A stretch of 64,000 bases of DNA from Acidisoma sp. PAMC 29798 (lineage in GTDB: Bacteria > Pseudomonadota > Alphaproteobacteria > Acetobacterales > Acetobacteraceae), in the NCBI RefSeq assembly GCF_030252425.1, contig NZ_CP126994.1, positions 124,001 through 188,000 on the forward strand, written 5' to 3'. Of this stretch, positions 8,137 to 17,514 are shown piece after piece (positions within the stretch are counted from its first letter, which is position 1; each line of letters begins with the position of its first letter). A program made the position numbers and the translations under genes. The notes below the pieces were generated by a model, which saw only the letters and a program-made list of their open reading frames with translations, did no database searches and was not told the DNA's origin.

Positions 8137-10121
8137 GGCTGCAGAGGATGCGCCAGCGTCACGCCCTCTTTGGCGCGATAAATCTCCACGCCTTCGGTTA
8201 CGCGCTCAACGTAGTTGCGCGTCTCGTCGAAGGGGATCAGTTCGATCCAGTCCAGCACATCCGGCGCTGCGGCAGCCGTGGCTGGGGTGCGGAAATCGCC
8301 ATTCTGCTGCAACCATTGGTCGACCCGATTGGGTCCGGCATTATAGGCGGCCACGGCGAGCGGCAGGCAATCGTCGAAATGCTGAAGGACGCTCGCGAAA
8401 TAGGCGGTGCCGAGGGCCATATTCGCATCCGGGTCGCTGGTGAGTTGCCCCTGCGACACCGAAAGTCCCTGTTTCTGCGCCACCAGCCGCGCCGTCGCCG
8501 GCATCAACTGCATCAGGCCGAGGGCGCCGACCGGGCTCACGGCCGCGACGTCGAAGCTGCTCTCCTGCCGGATCAAAGCGAGCGTCACCGCCGCCTCGAT
8601 CGGCGAGGATGTCGGCGGCTGGAAGGGGATCGGCCAGCCGGCCGCGAGCAGCATCTGCCCGTGCAACCCGGCATAGCGCGCGATGCCCACGGCGGCGGGC
8701 GTGACCTGGAAGCCGAGGGCAAGCTGCCCGGCCATGGCCATATCGGGCGCGTCCGGCGCGATGGGGCCCAGATCCATCAGGAAGTTATAGGCGCGGCGCG
8801 GCTCGCCCCAGGCGACGAGGAAGGCGCTGGCCCGGGCCACTTCCCGCCCCGCGAAATCGAGCGCCTGGTCGGTGGTCCAGCCGGGTGCCGGCGTCGCGAG
8901 GATGCGCGCATTGAGCGCCGCTGGGGTCTCCCCCAAGGCCAGGGCCGCGAGTTGGCCGTAGAAGGTCGTCGGCCAAGCGGCGGCCTTCGTGTATTCACCT
9001 GCCGCCTGCATCGTGCTGCCCTGGGCCGCGAGCGTGCGGCCGAGCCAGTAATGCGCCCGGGACTGGGTGATGACGGCAGAGGATAGGCTGGCGAGGGCCT
9101 GGAAATGGCCGATCGCCTTGCCGGGATCATGCAGCAGACGCAGGGCGATGAAACCTGCCAAGAATTCCTCGTCGCCGCGATCGGCCGGCGCAGGCGGCTT
9201 GATCAATTCGGCGAGGATATAGGCGTGGGCGGCATCGCCGTCGGTGATCAGGCCGCGCGTTAGCCGTGCAGCTTCGGTCCAGAGCGCATGCTGCTGCGCC
9301 GTCTGGCCGGCGGCCAGGGCGGCATTGCCGTTGCTCATCCAGAAGGCGAGGGCGTCGGGATCGGTGGAATATTTCCGCAAATAGCGGGCGGCGGCCAGGA
9401 ACAGGCCCGGATCCTGCTGGCGCGGCTGCGGCAGCGCCGTGATCATGGCGGCGGCATCGGGCTGGCCGGCATTGAGGGCGACCCAGACCACGGCCGAGGG
9501 TTGGTCGGCGGCGGCCAGGCGTGGGATCTCGGCGGCGGCGGCCGGGGAGCTTTGGCGGGCAAGTGCCGCGAACCGCGCCCATTCGTCGGCCGGCTGCAGG
9601 ACAGTCGCCCATTGGTCAAGGAAAGCGGTGATCTGGCCGGGGTCGGTGATGCCCGTGCCGGTCCAGGCGCGGCGGGCGGCTTCGGTCGCATCCTTGGTGT
9701 CATTGGCGGCCGTGAAAACGGCGGCGCAGCGAAGCAGCGCTGGCGCGCCCATCGGCCACCGAGTCTGACATTGGGCGAGGGCCGTCGCCTGGTCGGGCTC
9801 CTCGGTCAAAGCCTGTTCCCAACGGGTTTCGAGCAGGGCTTGCTGCGGCCAGTCCGGGCTCGTGCGCATGAAGGCATCAATGTCGGTGGTGCTGGCGGCG
9901 TCGCGCGTCAGCAGGCGGTAGTAGGTCACGACCTTGGCCGCGACGGGATCGGCATATTGCGCGGCCATGCTATTCGCCTGGTCCCAATTATAGGCCGCGA
10001 CCGCGTCCATGGGGGTGGAGACCTGGGCCTCGGCGACACGAAGGCCGAGGACGGACGCGCAGATCAGAGCCACCAGAAGTCTCGTCACAGCGGGCGCAAT
10101 CCTTTCGTGTCGCGCCATCAT
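8124..10121 (-). CDS. slt: Soluble lytic murein transglycosylase (Slt70-like)
   Basis: Periplasmic enzyme that cleaves the MurNAc-GlcNAc bond of peptidoglycan, forming 1,6-anhydro ends. From ATG 10121 it has 665 residues: a signal peptide (VTRLLVALICASVLGLRVAEA), a long alanine-rich helical solenoid typical of Slt70, and a C-terminal SLT domain with LIRQESSF (catalytic Glu), SPVGALGLMQLMPATA and VAAYNAGPNRVDQW. An in-frame upstream extension to 10220 runs through a palindromic repeat and is unlikely to be coding. It diverges from dapA. Confidence 0.93.
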   Translation of the reverse strand: MMARHERIAPAVTRLLVALICASVLGLRVAEAQVSTPMDAVAAYNWDQANSMAAQYADPVAAKVVTYYRLLTRDAASTTDIDAFMRTSPDWPQQALLETRWEQALTEEPDQATALAQCQTRWPMGAPALLRCAAVFTAANDTKDATEAARRAWTGTGITDPGQITAFLDQWATVLQPADEWARFAALARQSSPAAAAEIPRLAAADQPSAVVWVALNAGQPDAAAMITALPQPRQQDPGLFLAAARYLRKYSTDPDALAFWMSNGNAALAAGQTAQQHALWTEAARLTRGLITDGDAAHAYILAELIKPPAPADRGDEEFLAGFIALRLLHDPGKAIGHFQALASLSSAVITQSRAHYWLGRTLAAQGSTMQAAGEYTKAAAWPTTFYGQLAALALGETPAALNARILATPAPGWTTDQALDFAGREVARASAFLVAWGEPRRAYNFLMDLGPIAPDAPDMAMAGQLALGFQVTPAAVGIARYAGLHGQMLLAAGWPIPFQPPTSSPIEAAVTLALIRQESSFDVAAVSPVGALGLMQLMPATARLVAQKQGLSVSQGQLTSDPDANMALGTAYFASVLQHFDDCLPLAVAAYNAGPNRVDQWLQQNGDFRTPATAAAAPDVLDWIELIPFDETRNYVERVTEGVEIYRAKEGVTLAHPLQPWLH

Positions 10122-10149
10122 CGCCCAAGGATGGCGGTTCGGAAAGGGA

Positions 10150-10226
10150 GGGTGGATGACGCTACGCTCATCCACCCTACGAATTCGCCCAACATCGTAG
10201 GGTGGAAAAGCGCAGCGCATTCCACC
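10150..10226. repeat. Palindromic repeat, family B, full copy (two hairpins)
   Basis: First hairpin: arms 10150-10159 and 10168-10177 (GGGTGGATGA and its complement) around CGCTACGC. Second hairpin: arms 10201-10207 and 10220-10226 (GGTGGAA/TTCCACC) around an AAGCGCAGCGCA-type loop. CCTACG (10175-10180) and CGTAGG (10196-10201) also pair, tying the two together. It lies between divergent slt and dapA. A second full copy is at 55879-55946 and a half copy at 15414-15439. Confidence 0.8.
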
Positions 10227-10306
10227 GTAATCAGGTCCCCAGGCCCATCACTTGCGACCCGCAGCCGCCGGTCCTAGTTTCAGTCCCCCACGCCGAGGAT
10301 ACGTCC

Positions 10307-11185
10307 ATGTTCAAGGGCTCGCTCGTTGCCCTGATTACCCCCATGCGGGCCGATGGTGCCGTCGATGAAGACGCGCTGGAGCGCTTCGTCGAATGGCAGA
10401 TCACCGAAGGCACCCATGGCCTGGTTCCCGTCGGCACCACCGGCGAGTCGCCGACCCTCACCCATGCCGAACATCGTCGTGTGGTCGAGATCACCATCGC
10501 CGTGGCGAGCGGCCGTGTGCCGGTGATCGCCGGCGCGGGTTCCAACAGCACGGCTGAGGCAACCGATCTCGCCCGCCATGCGAAGCGGGCCGGTGCGGAT
10601 GCGGCGCTCGTCGTCACGCCCTATTACAACAGGCCGACGCAGGAGGGTCTGTATCTCCACTACAAGACGATCGCGGATGCCGCCGAGATCCCGATCCTCA
10701 TCTATAATGTTCCCGCCCGCAGCGTGGTCGATATGAGCGTCGAGACCATGGCGCGGTTGGCGCAGCATCCCAATATCGTCGGCGTGAAGGACGCGACCGC
10801 GAATCTGGTGCGTCCGTTGCATGTGCGCCGCGCCTGCGGGCCGGCGTTCTGCCAGCTCTCGGGTGAGGACCACACGGCCGTCGCGCACCTGGCCTCGGGC
10901 GGCGTCGGCTGCATCAGCGTCACGGGTAATGTCGCGCCACGCCTGTTGAGTGAGATGCACAATGCCTGGCAGCGCGGTGAGATGGCCGAGGCCATCGCCA
11001 TCCAGCACCGCATGGTGCCGCTGCATGATGCGATGTTCGCGGAAACCAATCCGGCGCCGGTGAAATACGCCGCCCATGTCCTGGGCTTCGGCGAGCCCAA
11101 TTGCCGCCTGCCCCTCGCGCCGATCACCGAGGCGACGCGCGCCCAGGTGCGCGCTGCGATGGTCGAGGTCGGCCTGCTCAACTGA
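10307..11185 (+). CDS. dapA: 4-hydroxy-tetrahydrodipicolinate synthase
   Basis: Condenses pyruvate with aspartate semialdehyde in lysine and diaminopimelate synthesis. The 292-residue TIM barrel from ATG 10307 carries GLVPVGTTGESPTL (Thr pair of the active site), VVTPYYNRPTQEGLY (catalytic Tyr), IYNVPARS and the Schiff-base lysine in VGVKDATANL. An upstream extension to 10202 would run through the palindromic repeat; a GAGG ribosome site before 10307 fixes the start. smpB follows after two bases, and the two are plausibly one transcript. Confidence 0.95.
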   Translation: MFKGSLVALITPMRADGAVDEDALERFVEWQITEGTHGLVPVGTTGESPTLTHAEHRRVVEITIAVASGRVPVIAGAGSNSTAEATDLARHAKRAGADAALVVTPYYNRPTQEGLYLHYKTIADAAEIPILIYNVPARSVVDMSVETMARLAQHPNIVGVKDATANLVRPLHVRRACGPAFCQLSGEDHTAVAHLASGGVGCISVTGNVAPRLLSEMHNAWQRGEMAEAIAIQHRMVPLHDAMFAETNPAPVKYAAHVLGFGEPNCRLPLAPITEATRAQVRAAMVEVGLLN

Positions 11186-11187
11186 TC

Positions 11188-11685
11188 ATGGCGGAGACCC
11201 CCAAGGACAAGTCGAAGTCGGGGCTGATTTCCCACGGCATCGCATCGCAGAACCGCAAGGCGCGGTTCGACTATACGATCAAGGAAACGGTCGAGGCTGG
11301 CCTCGTGCTGAAGGGCGCGGAGGTGAAATCCCTGCGCCATGGCCGCGCGACTTTGACCGAAGCCTGGGCTGGCGAGCGGGATGGGGAGTTGTGGCTATTC
11401 AACGCTTATATCCCCGAATACCAGGGCGGCGTGCTGTCACGTTTCGAGCCGCGCGCGCCGCGCAAGCTGCTGCTCAAGCACAAGCAGATCAACAACCTCA
11501 CCGGACAAATCGCCCGCAACGGCGTCACGCTCGTTCCCTTGCAAATCCATTTCAACGATCGCGGCCGCGCCAAGGTGTTGCTGGGCGTGGGTGAGGGGCG
11601 GCAGAAGGCCGACAAGCGCCACGCCGTCGCGGCCCGGGATTGGCAGCGCGACAAGGCCCGGCTGCTGCGCAACAAGGGCGGCTGA
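11188..11685 (+). CDS. smpB: SsrA-binding protein SmpB
   Basis: Trans-translation factor that binds tmRNA and lets it enter stalled ribosomes. It has 165 residues: an OB-fold core with ASQNRKARFDYTIKETVEAGL, LKGAEVKSLRHG and NAYIPEYQGG, ending in a basic tail (RDWQRDKARLLRNKGG) that mimics the mRNA path. The ATG at 11188 is two bases after the dapA stop. The dapA-smpB neighbourhood is common in alphaproteobacteria. Confidence 0.95.
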   Translation: MAETPKDKSKSGLISHGIASQNRKARFDYTIKETVEAGLVLKGAEVKSLRHGRATLTEAWAGERDGELWLFNAYIPEYQGGVLSRFEPRAPRKLLLKHKQINNLTGQIARNGVTLVPLQIHFNDRGRAKVLLGVGEGRQKADKRHAVAARDWQRDKARLLRNKGG

Positions 11686-11710
11686 CCATGGCCGCCGCCT
11701 GCGCGCCCGC

Positions 11711-12844
11711 GTGACAACCGACGCCTGCATGATGGCCAAGGCAATCGGCCTCGCGCGTGGCGTTCTAGGCAGTACAGCGCCTAATCCGGCGGTCGGCTGC
11801 GTCATTGCCGTGGGGGATAGCATCATCGGGCGCGGCGCGACCCAACCTGGCGGTCGTCCGCATGCCGAGGTCATGGCCCTGGCGGAAGCGGGCGCGGCGG
11901 CGCGCGGCGCCACCGCCTATGTCACGTTGGAACCCTGCGCTCATCACGGGTGCACGCCGCCCTGTGTGGACGCCCTGATCGCTGCGGGTGTCGCCCGTGT
12001 GGTGGTCGCCCATGCCCACGACCCCGATCCAAGGGTCCAGGGCCGGGGTATCGCCCGACTGAGGGCGGCCGGGATCCTGGTCGAGACGGGTCTAATGGAA
12101 GCGGAAGCCCGCGCCATCGTCGCGGGCTTCGCCAAGCGCGTGACCGAAGGCCTGCCCTGGGTGACGTTGAAGCTGGGCGTCACGCTCGATGGTTGCATCG
12201 CCACCAAGTCAGGCGAAAGCCGATGGATCACGGGCCCGGCCGCCCGTGGCGTGGTGCAGCGTATGCGCGCCGAGCATGATGGCGTGCTGGTTGGCATTGG
12301 CACCGTGCTCGCCGATGATCCCGGCCTGATCTGCGGGTTGGAAGGGCTGGGAGACCGGCCGCGCTGGCGCGTGGTCGCGGACAGCCACTTGCGGATCCCC
12401 CTAGCCAGCAAGCTGGTGCGGAACGCCGAGGCTCATCCGCTTATCCTGCTGGCTACAGAGGCGGCTGATGCCACGGCCCTGCAGGGCACCGGCATTACCG
12501 TGTTGCGCTGCGCCGCCGATGATGCCGGTCGCATCGACCTGCGCGATGCGCTGCGCCGGCTTGGCGATCTCGGCCTGACGAGCGTGCTCAGCGAAGGGGG
12601 CGCGCATATGGCGGGCGCGCTTCTGCGTGCCGGTTTGGTCGATCGGCTCGCCTGGCATCGGGCGCCTACTCTGCTCGGTGATAGCGGGATGCCGGCGATC
12701 CAAGGCCTCGGCGTCGAAAGGCTGGCAGACGCATTTCGCCTGCGCCTTTTAACGCGAGAAGCGTATGAAGAGGACGTGTTGGAAACGTATGAAGTCTTAT
12801 TGCCCCGATCTGGGCGTGAAATACTGACTGGGATTTCTTCATGA
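11711..12844 (+). CDS. ribD: Bifunctional riboflavin deaminase/reductase RibD
   Basis: Carries out the deamination and side-chain reduction steps of riboflavin synthesis. The deaminase domain has zinc ligands His51 ([11 protein letters not shown]), Cys76 and Cys85 ([13 protein letters not shown]) after the family opening [15 protein letters not shown]. The reductase domain starts near residue 145 ([24 protein letters not shown]) and includes [19 protein letters not shown] at 11711 is chosen because it puts the usual 10-15 residues before the first helix; ATG 11729 is possible. 377 residues. The stop overlaps ribA as ATGA. No FMN riboswitch is visible upstream. Confidence 0.93.
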   Translation: MTTDACMMAKAIGLARGVLGSTAPNPAVGCVIAVGDSIIGRGATQPGGRPHAEVMALAEAGAAARGATAYVTLEPCAHHGCTPPCVDALIAAGVARVVVAHAHDPDPRVQGRGIARLRAAGILVETGLMEAEARAIVAGFAKRVTEGLPWVTLKLGVTLDGCIATKSGESRWITGPAARGVVQRMRAEHDGVLVGIGTVLADDPGLICGLEGLGDRPRWRVVADSHLRIPLASKLVRNAEAHPLILLATEAADATALQGTGITVLRCAADDAGRIDLRDALRRLGDLGLTSVLSEGGAHMAGALLRAGLVDRLAWHRAPTLLGDSGMPAIQGLGVERLADAFRLRLLTREAYEEDVLETYEVLLPRSGREILTGISS

Positions 12845-13563
12845 CCCATCTGCAGCCCGTCGTGCGCGCGGCCGGCCACGCCGAGGAAGAGCCAATGGGC
12901 GCCTGCCAACCGCGCCCGAGTGTGATGATCCCGATGGGCCCTGCCGGCGTCGAGGCCGAGTTCCTGGGCTTCGACGGATTGGCGGACCATGAAGAGCATG
13001 TCGCCATCCGCTTCGCCGGACGGCATCCAGACGCGACCAAGCCCACCCTGGTCCGGCTGCATTCCGAATGCCTCACCGGCGACGTCTTCGCCTCCGCTCG
13101 CTGCGACTGTGGTCGCCAATTGCACGAGGCGATCGAATTGCTGTCCGAGGAAGGCGGCGTGCTGCTGTATCTGCGGCAGGAAGGGCGCGGCATCGGCCTC
13201 TACGCCAAGCTCGACGCCTATCGGCTGCAAGACAAGGGCATCGACACCTATACTGCCAACCGCTGGCTGAACCTGCCGGAGGACGCGCGCAATTACACCG
13301 TCGGCGCGCGGATGCTCCAGGCCCTAGGGGTTGAGCGCATTCGCTTGCTCACGAATAATCCCGACAAGGTCGCCCAGCTTCGCGCCGCCGGCATCGATGT
13401 CGCGGAAATCCGCCGCACCGGCGTCTATGTAACTGAGGCGAATCGCGCCTATCTCCAGGCCAAGTTCGAGCATCGGCATCTGCTCGATCCCACGAAATTC
13501 CTCGTCCCTTTGAAAGGCGTCGAGACACCGCGTGAGGGCGATGTCGTGGCGGAATCAGCCTAA
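12841..13563 (+). CDS. ribA: GTP cyclohydrolase II
   Basis: First committed step of riboflavin synthesis: GTP to diaminohydroxy-ribosylamino-pyrimidinone phosphate plus formate and pyrophosphate. Zinc cysteines are Cys77, Cys88 and Cys90 in [17 protein letters not shown], with the spacing of the E. coli enzyme. [19 protein letters not shown] and [12 protein letters not shown] complete the signature. At 240 residues it lacks a fused RibB domain. It is coupled to ribD by a four-base overlap; ribE and ribH are not nearby. Confidence 0.94.
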   Translation: MTHLQPVVRAAGHAEEEPMGACQPRPSVMIPMGPAGVEAEFLGFDGLADHEEHVAIRFAGRHPDATKPTLVRLHSECLTGDVFASARCDCGRQLHEAIELLSEEGGVLLYLRQEGRGIGLYAKLDAYRLQDKGIDTYTANRWLNLPEDARNYTVGARMLQALGVERIRLLTNNPDKVAQLRAAGIDVAEIRRTGVYVTEANRAYLQAKFEHRHLLDPTKFLVPLKGVETPREGDVVAESA

Positions 13564-13652
13564 GTCGCCGTCGCGGCCGTTCGCGGCCCTCGACAGACAA
13601 TGGCCCACTGTTATTGTCTGTAAAGATTTATGATCCTCGCGAAAGACATCCT

Positions 13653-14540
13653 ATGATCCCGCCCGCGCGCCCGCAGCCACGCTATGTCCTGACGATCGCG
13701 TCCCCCGATCAGCCGGGTATCGTGGCCGCCGTCACCACCTTCCTGTTCGAGGCTGGCGGCAATATTCTGGAGGCGCAGCAGTTCGACGACCTGGAGAGCA
13801 ACCGCTTCTTCATGCGCGTGGTCTTCGTGTCAGGTGATCCAGAAGAGGGCGACAGCTTCGCCGAGCGCTTCCGCGCCGCGTTCAAGGATGTCGCCGAGCG
13901 TTTCGGCATGGAGTGGTCGCTGCGTGATCGGCTTGAGAAGCGCCGGGTGATGATCCTGGTCTCGCGCTTCGACCATTGCCTCGTCGATCTCCTGTATCGT
14001 TGGCGCAATGGCGAGTTGCCGATGGAGATCACTGCCATCGTCGCCAACCATCCGCGCGACACCTATGCCGGCGTCGATTTCTCCGGCATCCGCTTTCACC
14101 ATTTGCCCGTCACCCGCCAGACCAAGATGGAGCAAGAAGCCGAGCTGTGGGACCTGGTGCGGGAGACCAAGACCGATCTCGTCGTGCTCGCGCGCTATAT
14201 GCAGGTTCTGTCGGATGGGCTGACCGCCAAGCTGAATGGCAAATGCATCAACATCCACCATTCCTTCCTGCCCGGCTTCAAGGGCGCCAAGCCCTATCAC
14301 CAAGCGCATACGCGCGGCGTGAAGCTGATCGGGGCGACCGCCCACTACGTGACCAGCGATCTCGATGAGGGTCCGATCATCGACCAGGACGTCGAGCGGA
14401 TCAGCCACGCCGATACGCCCGAGGACCTGGTGCGCAAGGGTCGCGATATCGAGCGTCGCGTGCTGGCGCGCGCCGTGCGCTTCCATCTCGATGGGCGCGT
14501 CATCCTCAATGGCGGCAAGACCGTCGTCTTTACGGAATAG
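13653..14540 (+). CDS. purU: Formyltetrahydrofolate deformylase
   Basis: Hydrolyses 10-formyl-THF to THF and formate, balancing one-carbon pools. From ATG 13653 it has 295 residues: an N-terminal ACT domain ([19 protein letters not shown], residues 9-27) and a formyltransferase fold with [19 protein letters not shown] and [10 protein letters not shown], supplying the Asn-His-Asp catalytic set. folD starts six bases later, so both enzymes of 10-formyl-THF turnover are expressed together. Confidence 0.95.
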   Translation: MIPPARPQPRYVLTIASPDQPGIVAAVTTFLFEAGGNILEAQQFDDLESNRFFMRVVFVSGDPEEGDSFAERFRAAFKDVAERFGMEWSLRDRLEKRRVMILVSRFDHCLVDLLYRWRNGELPMEITAIVANHPRDTYAGVDFSGIRFHHLPVTRQTKMEQEAELWDLVRETKTDLVVLARYMQVLSDGLTAKLNGKCINIHHSFLPGFKGAKPYHQAHTRGVKLIGATAHYVTSDLDEGPIIDQDVERISHADTPEDLVRKGRDIERRVLARAVRFHLDGRVILNGGKTVVFTE

Positions 14541-14546
14541 ACGCTC

Positions 14547-15422
14547 ATGGCTGCCAAGATCATCGACGGTCGCGCCTTCGCGGCCGGCATCCTGGCCACG
14601 GTGACGGCCGAGGTCGCGGGCTTCCGTGCGGCCTCCGGCATCATCCCCGGTCTGGCGGTGGTGCTGGTCGGCGAGGATCCGGCGAGCCAGGTCTATGTGC
14701 GCAACAAGGCACGCACCACGGTCGAGGCCGGGATGGCGTCCTTCGAGCATCGGCTGCCGGCGGAGACCACCGAGTCCACGCTATTGGCACTGGTGGCGCA
14801 GCTTAATGCCGATCCGGCCGTGCATGGCATCCTGGTGCAACTGCCGCTGCCCAAGCACATCGACACCAACCGCGTGCTCGATGCCGTCGCGCCGGATAAG
14901 GATGTCGATGGCTTCCACGTCATCAACGCCGGCCGGTTGAGTACGGGCCTCCCGGGTCTGGTGCCCTGCACGCCGCTCGGCTGCCTGCTCATGCTGAAGG
15001 CCGAACTTGGCGACCTGTCAGGTCTGCGCGCCGTGGTGCTCGGGCGCTCCAATATCGTCGGCAAGCCGATGGCGGCGCTGCTGCTGCGGGAAAGCTGCAC
15101 GGTGACGATCGCGCATTCCCGCACGCGCGATCTGCCCGAGGAATGCCGCCGCGCGGATATTCTGGTGGCGGCCGTGGGTCAGCCGGAGATGGTGCGGGGC
15201 GATTGGATCAAGCCGGGTGGCACGGTGATTGACGTCGGCATCAACCGCGTGCCCGGCGAAGCGGGCAAGATGCGCCTAGTGGGCGACGTTGCCTTCGCCG
15301 AGGCTGTGGAGGTTGCCGGTCGCATCACGCCAGTGCCGGGCGGCGTCGGGCCGATGACCATCGCCTGCTTGCTGCGCAATACGCTGACAGCGGCGAAGTT
15401 GCAGTCCCAGAACGGCGGATAA
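14547..15422 (+). CDS. folD: Methylenetetrahydrofolate dehydrogenase/cyclohydrolase
   Basis: Bifunctional cytoplasmic enzyme interconverting 5,10-methylene-THF and 10-formyl-THF with NADP. The 291 residues show [17 protein letters not shown] (catalytic Tyr and Lys), [40 protein letters not shown] (nucleotide loop) and [18 protein letters not shown]. Its TAA stop lies inside a half-copy of palindromic repeat B, so the last codons come from that repeat. Confidence 0.95.
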   Translation: MAAKIIDGRAFAAGILATVTAEVAGFRAASGIIPGLAVVLVGEDPASQVYVRNKARTTVEAGMASFEHRLPAETTESTLLALVAQLNADPAVHGILVQLPLPKHIDTNRVLDAVAPDKDVDGFHVINAGRLSTGLPGLVPCTPLGCLLMLKAELGDLSGLRAVVLGRSNIVGKPMAALLLRESCTVTIAHSRTRDLPEECRRADILVAAVGQPEMVRGDWIKPGGTVIDVGINRVPGEAGKMRLVGDVAFAEAVEVAGRITPVPGGVGPMTIACLLRNTLTAAKLQSQNGG

Positions 15423-15439
15423 CGCTTCGCTCATCCGCC
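15414..15439. repeat. Palindromic repeat, family B, half copy; likely bidirectional terminator
   Basis: A seven-base arm GGCGGAT (15414-15420) pairs with ATCCGCC (15433-15439) around AACGCTTCGCTC, matching the first hairpin of the full copies. It overlaps the folD stop (15420-15422) and the stop of the convergent MFS gene (15431-15433), so one short element supplies both stop codons. Confidence 0.7.
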
Positions 15440-16636
15440 AATCGCCACCGCCGCTCGCCGCACGCGCCACAACGGCAAAGCCCCGATGGTCACGATCAGG
15501 CCGCCGGCCGCCAGGATCGGCCCGATCGGCACCACTGTCAGAACATTGGCGAGCAAGCCGGACAGGAAGAAGGCGAGGGCGATCGCCGATGTGCCGATGC
15601 CGAGCGCCCAGCCTTGCTCGGTCTTCGAGGCCGAGCCGCTGATCAGCGCGAAGAGCGTGACATAGGCGGTGACGTTGAACATCGCCGCGAGCAGGGCCAC
15701 CGGCCATTGGGCCAGTTGCGGGACGAAGGCCGACATCACCACGAAGCCGCCGCAGACGAGCAGGGAGACGGCAGCCAACCCCGCCTCGTTGGGGAGATGC
15801 CGGGCAAGCCAAGGGTAGCCGAGCGTCGATCCCACTACGAAGCCGGCGCCGATGGTGGCCGAGAATAGGCCGATGCCGGCGGGGTCGAGGCCGTATTGCC
15901 GCTGCATGAGCAACAGCACGTAGACGAAATAAATCGAAAATCCGAGTTGGAAGAGAAAGAAAGACAGCGTGATCCAGCGGATGTGCGGATGGCGCGCGGC
16001 ATGCACGAAGTTCTCGATCGGGCGTTGCCAGCTGAAGGAAAAGCGCGTGGCGGGGGCGACTTCGGTGAAATGGGCGCGCTGGATCAGGATGAAGGCGCCG
16101 ATGCACAGCACCACGGTGGCGAGCAGCGGCGCCCGCATGTCGAACCGGGCCAGAATGCCGCCCACCGCCGGGGCCGACGTCAGGGCAACGCAATTCACCA
16201 GCACGACATGGGACAGGTTGCGCCCGCGATCTTCTGGCGCGCTGCGGTCCATCATCGCCGCCTGTGCGATGGGGCCGGAGCCCGCCATCAGGCCCGATAG
16301 CAACCGGCCGGCCAGGAAGAAGCTCAGGATCATGGTCTGCACGCCGAGGACCATCAGCCCGTAGGAGACCGTCAGCCCACCCATGCAAATCAGCAGCGTG
16401 CGCTTTCGCCCGATCGCATCCGAAATGTCACCCAACAGGGACGCCCCGAAGAACATGCCGAGGGGGAAGAGCGAGAAGGTGGCCGACAGAAGCAGGGCCA
16501 AGGTCTGCGGCGGATAGAGGTGCGCGACACTGGGTTGATGGAAGAAGGCGATGATCACCGGATACATCAGCCCGAAGGAGAAGAGGTCGATGAACAGCGC
16601 CGCGAAGAAGGGCAGCATGTCGAAGGTACGGTTCAC
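15431..16636 (-). CDS. MFS transporter, TetA/multidrug-like
   Basis: A 401-residue major facilitator with about 12 hydrophobic helices. Motif A is between helices 2 and 3 (GDISDAIGRKRTLL) and a motif C-like stretch, SAPAVGGILA, is in helix 5, as in proton-driven drug exporters of the TetA/Bcr branch. Substrate cannot be predicted. The start at 16636 is the first Met before a hydrophobic helix (LPFFAALFIDLFSFGLMYP). No regulator gene adjoins. Confidence 0.88.
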   Translation of the reverse strand: MNRTFDMLPFFAALFIDLFSFGLMYPVIIAFFHQPSVAHLYPPQTLALLLSATFSLFPLGMFFGASLLGDISDAIGRKRTLLICMGGLTVSYGLMVLGVQTMILSFFLAGRLLSGLMAGSGPIAQAAMMDRSAPEDRGRNLSHVVLVNCVALTSAPAVGGILARFDMRAPLLATVVLCIGAFILIQRAHFTEVAPATRFSFSWQRPIENFVHAARHPHIRWITLSFFLFQLGFSIYFVYVLLLMQRQYGLDPAGIGLFSATIGAGFVVGSTLGYPWLARHLPNEAGLAAVSLLVCGGFVVMSAFVPQLAQWPVALLAAMFNVTAYVTLFALISGSASKTEQGWALGIGTSAIALAFFLSGLLANVLTVVPIGPILAAGGLIVTIGALPLWRVRRAAVAIGG

Positions 16637-16699
16637 CGGCGGCCCCCTTTTCCGGAGGCGTAAATCGATTGGAACGCCCGCGCAACCGTCCCCTGTGGA

Positions 16700-17197
16700 T
16701 CAGCCAAGGAGCGCCGCGGCATCCTTCAGACTAATCATCAGCGTCATCCGTTCGAGTTCGGAGGCAACGAAGCCACTGCCCTCGTAGAAGCGCCGTGCGC
16801 CAGGTGAGATGGCATGAACAAGCAGAGCCGCGATGCCGGCGATCTCGCTGGCCCCAAGCGTCCGCAGGATCGCGTCTCGCAGAAGACCCCGACCAAGACC
16901 GCGACCTTCCCAGGCTTGATCCACCGCCAGCCTGCCTATGATCATGACCGGAACGGGGTCCGGCGCATTGCGGCGTAGTTTCGATACGGCGGCATCCCGA
17001 CGCACAGCACCGTTCACGAGGCAGTAGAAACCGACCACCTGATGATCCACGCAGGTGACATAGCTGCGCGATAACCGGCCTTCATTGCGAAGGGCTTGCT
17101 TGAGAAGCCATTCGTTCAGCGCGCTTTCGCGACAGGTAAAGTTTGAAACGTCATGCGCAGCCGTGAGACGTGTCGGGGGCTGGATTACAGCTCCCAT
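16700..17197 (-). CDS. GNAT-family toxin, TacT/AtaT-like
   Basis: A 165-residue N-acetyltransferase of the DUF1778-associated toxin group, which inactivates aminoacyl-tRNAs by acetylation. It opens with the group hallmark of a CRESALNEWLLKQAL-type helix, carries the acetyl-CoA loop AWEGRGLGRGLLRDA and ends with GARRFYEGSGF, containing the catalytic-type Tyr. The start overlaps the antitoxin gene by 13 bases. Its target tRNA cannot be told from sequence. Confidence 0.88.
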   Translation of the reverse strand: MGAVIQPPTRLTAAHDVSNFTCRESALNEWLLKQALRNEGRLSRSYVTCVDHQVVGFYCLVNGAVRRDAAVSKLRRNAPDPVPVMIIGRLAVDQAWEGRGLGRGLLRDAILRTLGASEIAGIAALLVHAISPGARRFYEGSGFVASELERMTLMISLKDAAALLG

Positions 17198-17463
17198 GGG
17201 GCGGGCGTGGACAGCAATCGCTGGAGCCTGCTGTCGATCCGGGGCGGTTCGTCGAGCCTTGCCATGAAACGCTCGTAGATCGCGTCATCGACGGCGAAAA
17301 GGCGCTTGTCGAGCAACACCGCTTCGGCCTTGGCCATGGCTGCCTCGATCATGAAGGCGGACCTATTCGTGCCATGCGCTTTAGCCGCACGGTCGATCAG
17401 GTCCAGGTCTGACCGAGACACGCGCATATTGACGGTCGGCGCCGCAGGTCCATTGGCTGCCAT
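17185..17463 (-). CDS. DUF1778 antitoxin, TacA-like
   Basis: A 92-residue ribbon-helix-helix protein from ATG 17463: NMRVSRSDLDLIDRAAKAHG followed by TNRSAFMIEAAMAKAE is the DUF1778 DNA-binding domain, and the C-terminal part (about 55-92) would neutralise the toxin. The antitoxin-first order and 13-base overlap with the acetyltransferase are typical of TacAT modules. It probably autoregulates through the direct repeats just upstream. Confidence 0.88.
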   Translation of the reverse strand: MAANGPAAPTVNMRVSRSDLDLIDRAAKAHGTNRSAFMIEAAMAKAEAVLLDKRLFAVDDAIYERFMARLDEPPRIDSRLQRLLSTPAPWEL

Positions 17464-17482
17464 GGGCAGGCTCCCGCTATTA

Positions 17483-17503
17483 ATACACAACGTATACACA
17501 ACG
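17483..17503 (-). promoter_or_regulatory. Direct-repeat operator of the toxin-antitoxin module
   Basis: Two identical ten-base copies of ATACACAACG (17483-17492 and 17494-17503, plus-strand view), one helical turn apart, lie 20-40 bases upstream of the antitoxin start. Tandem half-sites with 11-base periodicity suit a ribbon-helix-helix repressor, and the AT-rich TATTAAT next to them could be the -10 box. Binding is inferred. Confidence 0.6.
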
Positions 17504-17514
17504 CGCAGATCGAA

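Noticed and set aside
11686-11710. FMN riboswitch before ribD
   Set aside because: Only 25 bases separate smpB from ribD, too short for an RFN element.
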